Shown: in pieces, positions 4,074-5,642 of the stretch
Layout: every line of letters begins with the position of its first letter
Position numbering within the stretch: position 1 is the stretch's first letter
The notes under the pieces: model-generated
The model's input: only the letters and a program-made list of their open reading frames with translations
What the model was told of the DNA's origin: nothing
Database searches by the model: none
Made by a program: the position numbers and the translations under genes
Origin: Thermoplasmata archaeon
GTDB taxonomy: Archaea; Thermoplasmatota; E2; UBA9212
DNA: 5,642 bases
Reading direction: 5' to 3'
Assembly (NCBI GenBank): GCA_013329495.1
Contig: DUKC01000024.1
Coordinates: 1-5,642 of the forward strand

Positions 4074-5642
4074 CTAATTGGCATAGTATTTGTAAAGCAA
4101 TAGATCACTCAGATCCCAGTAGGCATCCAGAACCTTATCTGCGGCGGAGTGTACATGTTTTGTCAAAAACTCCTGAGCAGCGGCTGGATCTTTTCTATAC
4201 AAACTTAAAGCGACGCTTTCAATACCATGTTGGTGAAGGAATATGTCCGATTCTAAAGGATCCCTGACCGCTCGTATGTCTTCTATTGCTAATTGATATT
4301 TTGACTGAAAAGCCAGATTGTTCACAAGATTAAAGGCCCACCATGCAGATCCTCTGTCTACCCTCTTTGGGTTGCATCTGGTCCATTCTTCAGAAATGGA
4401 AGTGGCTCCAGCGTAAATGGGTATGTAGCAGGTGGTTTCGGGACAATCATTACCATACCACATGATCCCGCCGATATCGTCGGGTAACCAGTCTCTCAAC
4501 TGGTTTACAAAACTGAAACCCACTCTGGCTTGAGAGATGCATCTCTCACTTTTTATACCAAGCAGATCCCACAATTCGCTTTCAAGGCCATGATGTTTTG
4601 TACCGTATGGAGTTGCAATTGGACTTTTCACTTTATTGCCGTTTTCATCTGTCACATAAAAAGCGGGATTTTCTGTTATGTCAAATTTGGTTCCTTCATA
4701 GGTGTCCCTGTGGATGGCCATTATGTCCTGTACCGATATCTTTTTGTCGGGTTTAATTGAAAAGGGGAATCTTTCCGCATCTGGATCGAGACTGAGAGAG
4801 GGAGCAACAATACTTAATCCTCTCCACTCTCTTCTTGTATTATAAAAATTCACTTTTGGGCCATAAACTTCATAAAATACGAATGGCTCACCATTACTAC
4901 TATTGTACCACCCCATCTCCTCTGCAAGTGAGAACACATTTGGGGAAGCCATAAAATATTCACTGTTATTTAGATCTATTTCACCTATTCTTGCCCTATT
5001 GGCAGAGATGAAAAATTCGTCATCCGGAATTCTTTGGGCTGCCCACACTGCACCGGGTTTTCCACTCTCCAAGGTCCATTCCGCTCCTGGACCAAAGCAC
5101 TCAAATGCCCAGGCTTCATCTGGATCAGCTATGGTGATGCATTCTCCCACATCGTAGAACCCATACTCTTTAATCAGATCACCCATGACTTCGACACTTT
5201 CTCTTGCAGTTTTAGCTCTCTGTAAGCCAAGTAGCATCAGATTTGGATAGTTGAGTGAAGCGTTTTCACAAACGAGATCTTCCCGACCACCAGTGGTGGT
5301 CTCTCCTATGGAAACCTGATATTCGTTTATTCCGCCAGAAAATAACGCACCATCTAAGGGAGTCCAACAGCTATAAGTCTCTTTCACCTGGGGCACTTCA
5401 CCAATTTTTTCTCCACCCCATGTATAAATGGGGATCCTCTCTCCTTCTTCATGTGTTGCTCCCGGAATAAAGTTAACCAAACAAAAAATTGCGCCATCAC
5501 AGGAATAACTGTTTAGCACAGATCCATCCACGGTAGCATTTTTTCCCACCAACATTGAGGTGCAATCCCCGGTATACTCTGTATTAATGTTGTCCTCATT
5601 TAATCCAAAAACACCTGGTGCAACCAACAAAGACATTATTAC
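4074..5642 (-). CDS. C69-family dipeptidase, probably secreted, 5' end outside the window
   Basis: This is a near-complete peptidase family C69 (PepD-like) protein of the Ntn-hydrolase fold, which releases dipeptides or amino acids. Counting from the ATG at 5634-5636, it has 520 residues. The mature N terminus is expected at Cys25 in GDCTSMLVGKNATVDGS, where the cysteine becomes the nucleophile after the segment before it is removed. Other family hallmarks are FFISANRARIGEIDL (residues 208-222), SPNVFSLAEEMGWY (231-244), and VQDIMAIHRDTYEGTKFDI (302-320). The residues before Cys25 (SLLVAPGVFG) look like the end of a signal peptide, and the frame stays open to the window edge (Val-Ile before the Met). 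I therefore think the true start lies beyond 5642; the ATG at 5636 is the fallback. It has about a dozen cysteines, suggesting an extracytoplasmic location. It is undamaged. The C terminus ends LLLYKYYAN with no membrane anchor. Confidence 0.92.
   Translation of the reverse strand, partial: VIMSLLVAPGVFGLNEDNINTEYTGDCTSMLVGKNATVDGSVLNSYSCDGAIFCLVNFIPGATHEEGERIPIYTWGGEKIGEVPQVKETYSCWTPLDGALFSGGINEYQVSIGETTTGGREDLVCENASLNYPNLMLLGLQRAKTARESVEVMGDLIKEYGFYDVGECITIADPDEAWAFECFGPGAEWTLESGKPGAVWAAQRIPDDEFFISANRARIGEIDLNNSEYFMASPNVFSLAEEMGWYNSSNGEPFVFYEVYGPKVNFYNTRREWRGLSIVAPSLSLDPDAERFPFSIKPDKKISVQDIMAIHRDTYEGTKFDITENPAFYVTDENGNKVKSPIATPYGTKHHGLESELWDLLGIKSERCISQARVGFSFVNQLRDWLPDDIGGIMWYGNDCPETTCYIPIYAGATSISEEWTRCNPKRVDRGSAWWAFNLVNNLAFQSKYQLAIEDIRAVRDPLESDIFLHQHGIESVALSLYRKDPAAAQEFLTKHVHSAADKVLDAYWDLSDLLLYKYYAN

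Noticed and set aside
4001..5470. Several plus-strand frames of 63-88 residues opposite the dipeptidase
   Set aside because: All are antisense shadows of a strongly recognisable C69 peptidase frame.
1..5642. CRISPR array, toxin-antitoxin pair or defence island
   Set aside because: I found no regularly spaced repeats, and none of the small frames shows toxin, antitoxin, nuclease or reverse-transcriptase motifs.

Overview
The window is about 5.6 kb of accessory, probably archaeal, DNA. Two full-length genes are surrounded by decaying mobile-element pieces. The archaeal assignment is an inference from three things: TATA-box-like upstream elements, the type of IS1 transposase with an N-terminal zinc ribbon, and the mixture of gene families (DUF1670-like, C69 dipeptidase, Xer-like integrase). 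A methanogen or ANME-like euryarchaeon would fit, but nothing here proves the lineage.

Layout. Positions 1-810 are a graveyard around a broken tyrosine recombinase (integrase). There is a possible start at 99, a middle piece at 285-397 with a stop and a frameshift, and a later piece at 686-808. Minus-strand tails of two unrelated genes, one unrecognised (145-264) and one DUF1670-like (449-690), sit between the pieces. From about 809 to 1303 lies the 5' half of an IS1-family element on the minus strand. It keeps its promoter, probable left end and a 120-residue zinc-ribbon/HTH reading frame, but the catalytic domain is lost where it meets the integrase. Positions 1304-1494 have no gene that I can see.

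An intact minus-strand MFS transporter (1495-2682) follows. The 570 bases upstream of it (2683-3250) hold only doubtful small frames. One of these (2679-2927) overlaps the transporter start by the four bases ATGA. Another (2938-3189) looks like the end of a larger degraded protein. Next come the C-terminal remnant of an IS4-type transposase (3251-3496), a gap containing an inverted repeat with a T-loop-like sequence, and a frameshifted RadC (JAMM/MPN) pseudogene (3669 to about 3980). The window ends with most of a minus-strand C69-family dipeptidase (4074 to the right edge), whose signal peptide probably begins outside the window.

How it works together: every convincing gene after position 880 is on the minus strand, but the two intact genes are separated by debris and there is no sign of an operon linking them. 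The secreted dipeptidase and the MFS permease could in principle serve peptide or amino-acid use, but this is only proximity. I do not see a new defence or other multi-gene system. What stands out is the amount of nested insertion and decay, and a few fragments that may still be expressed.
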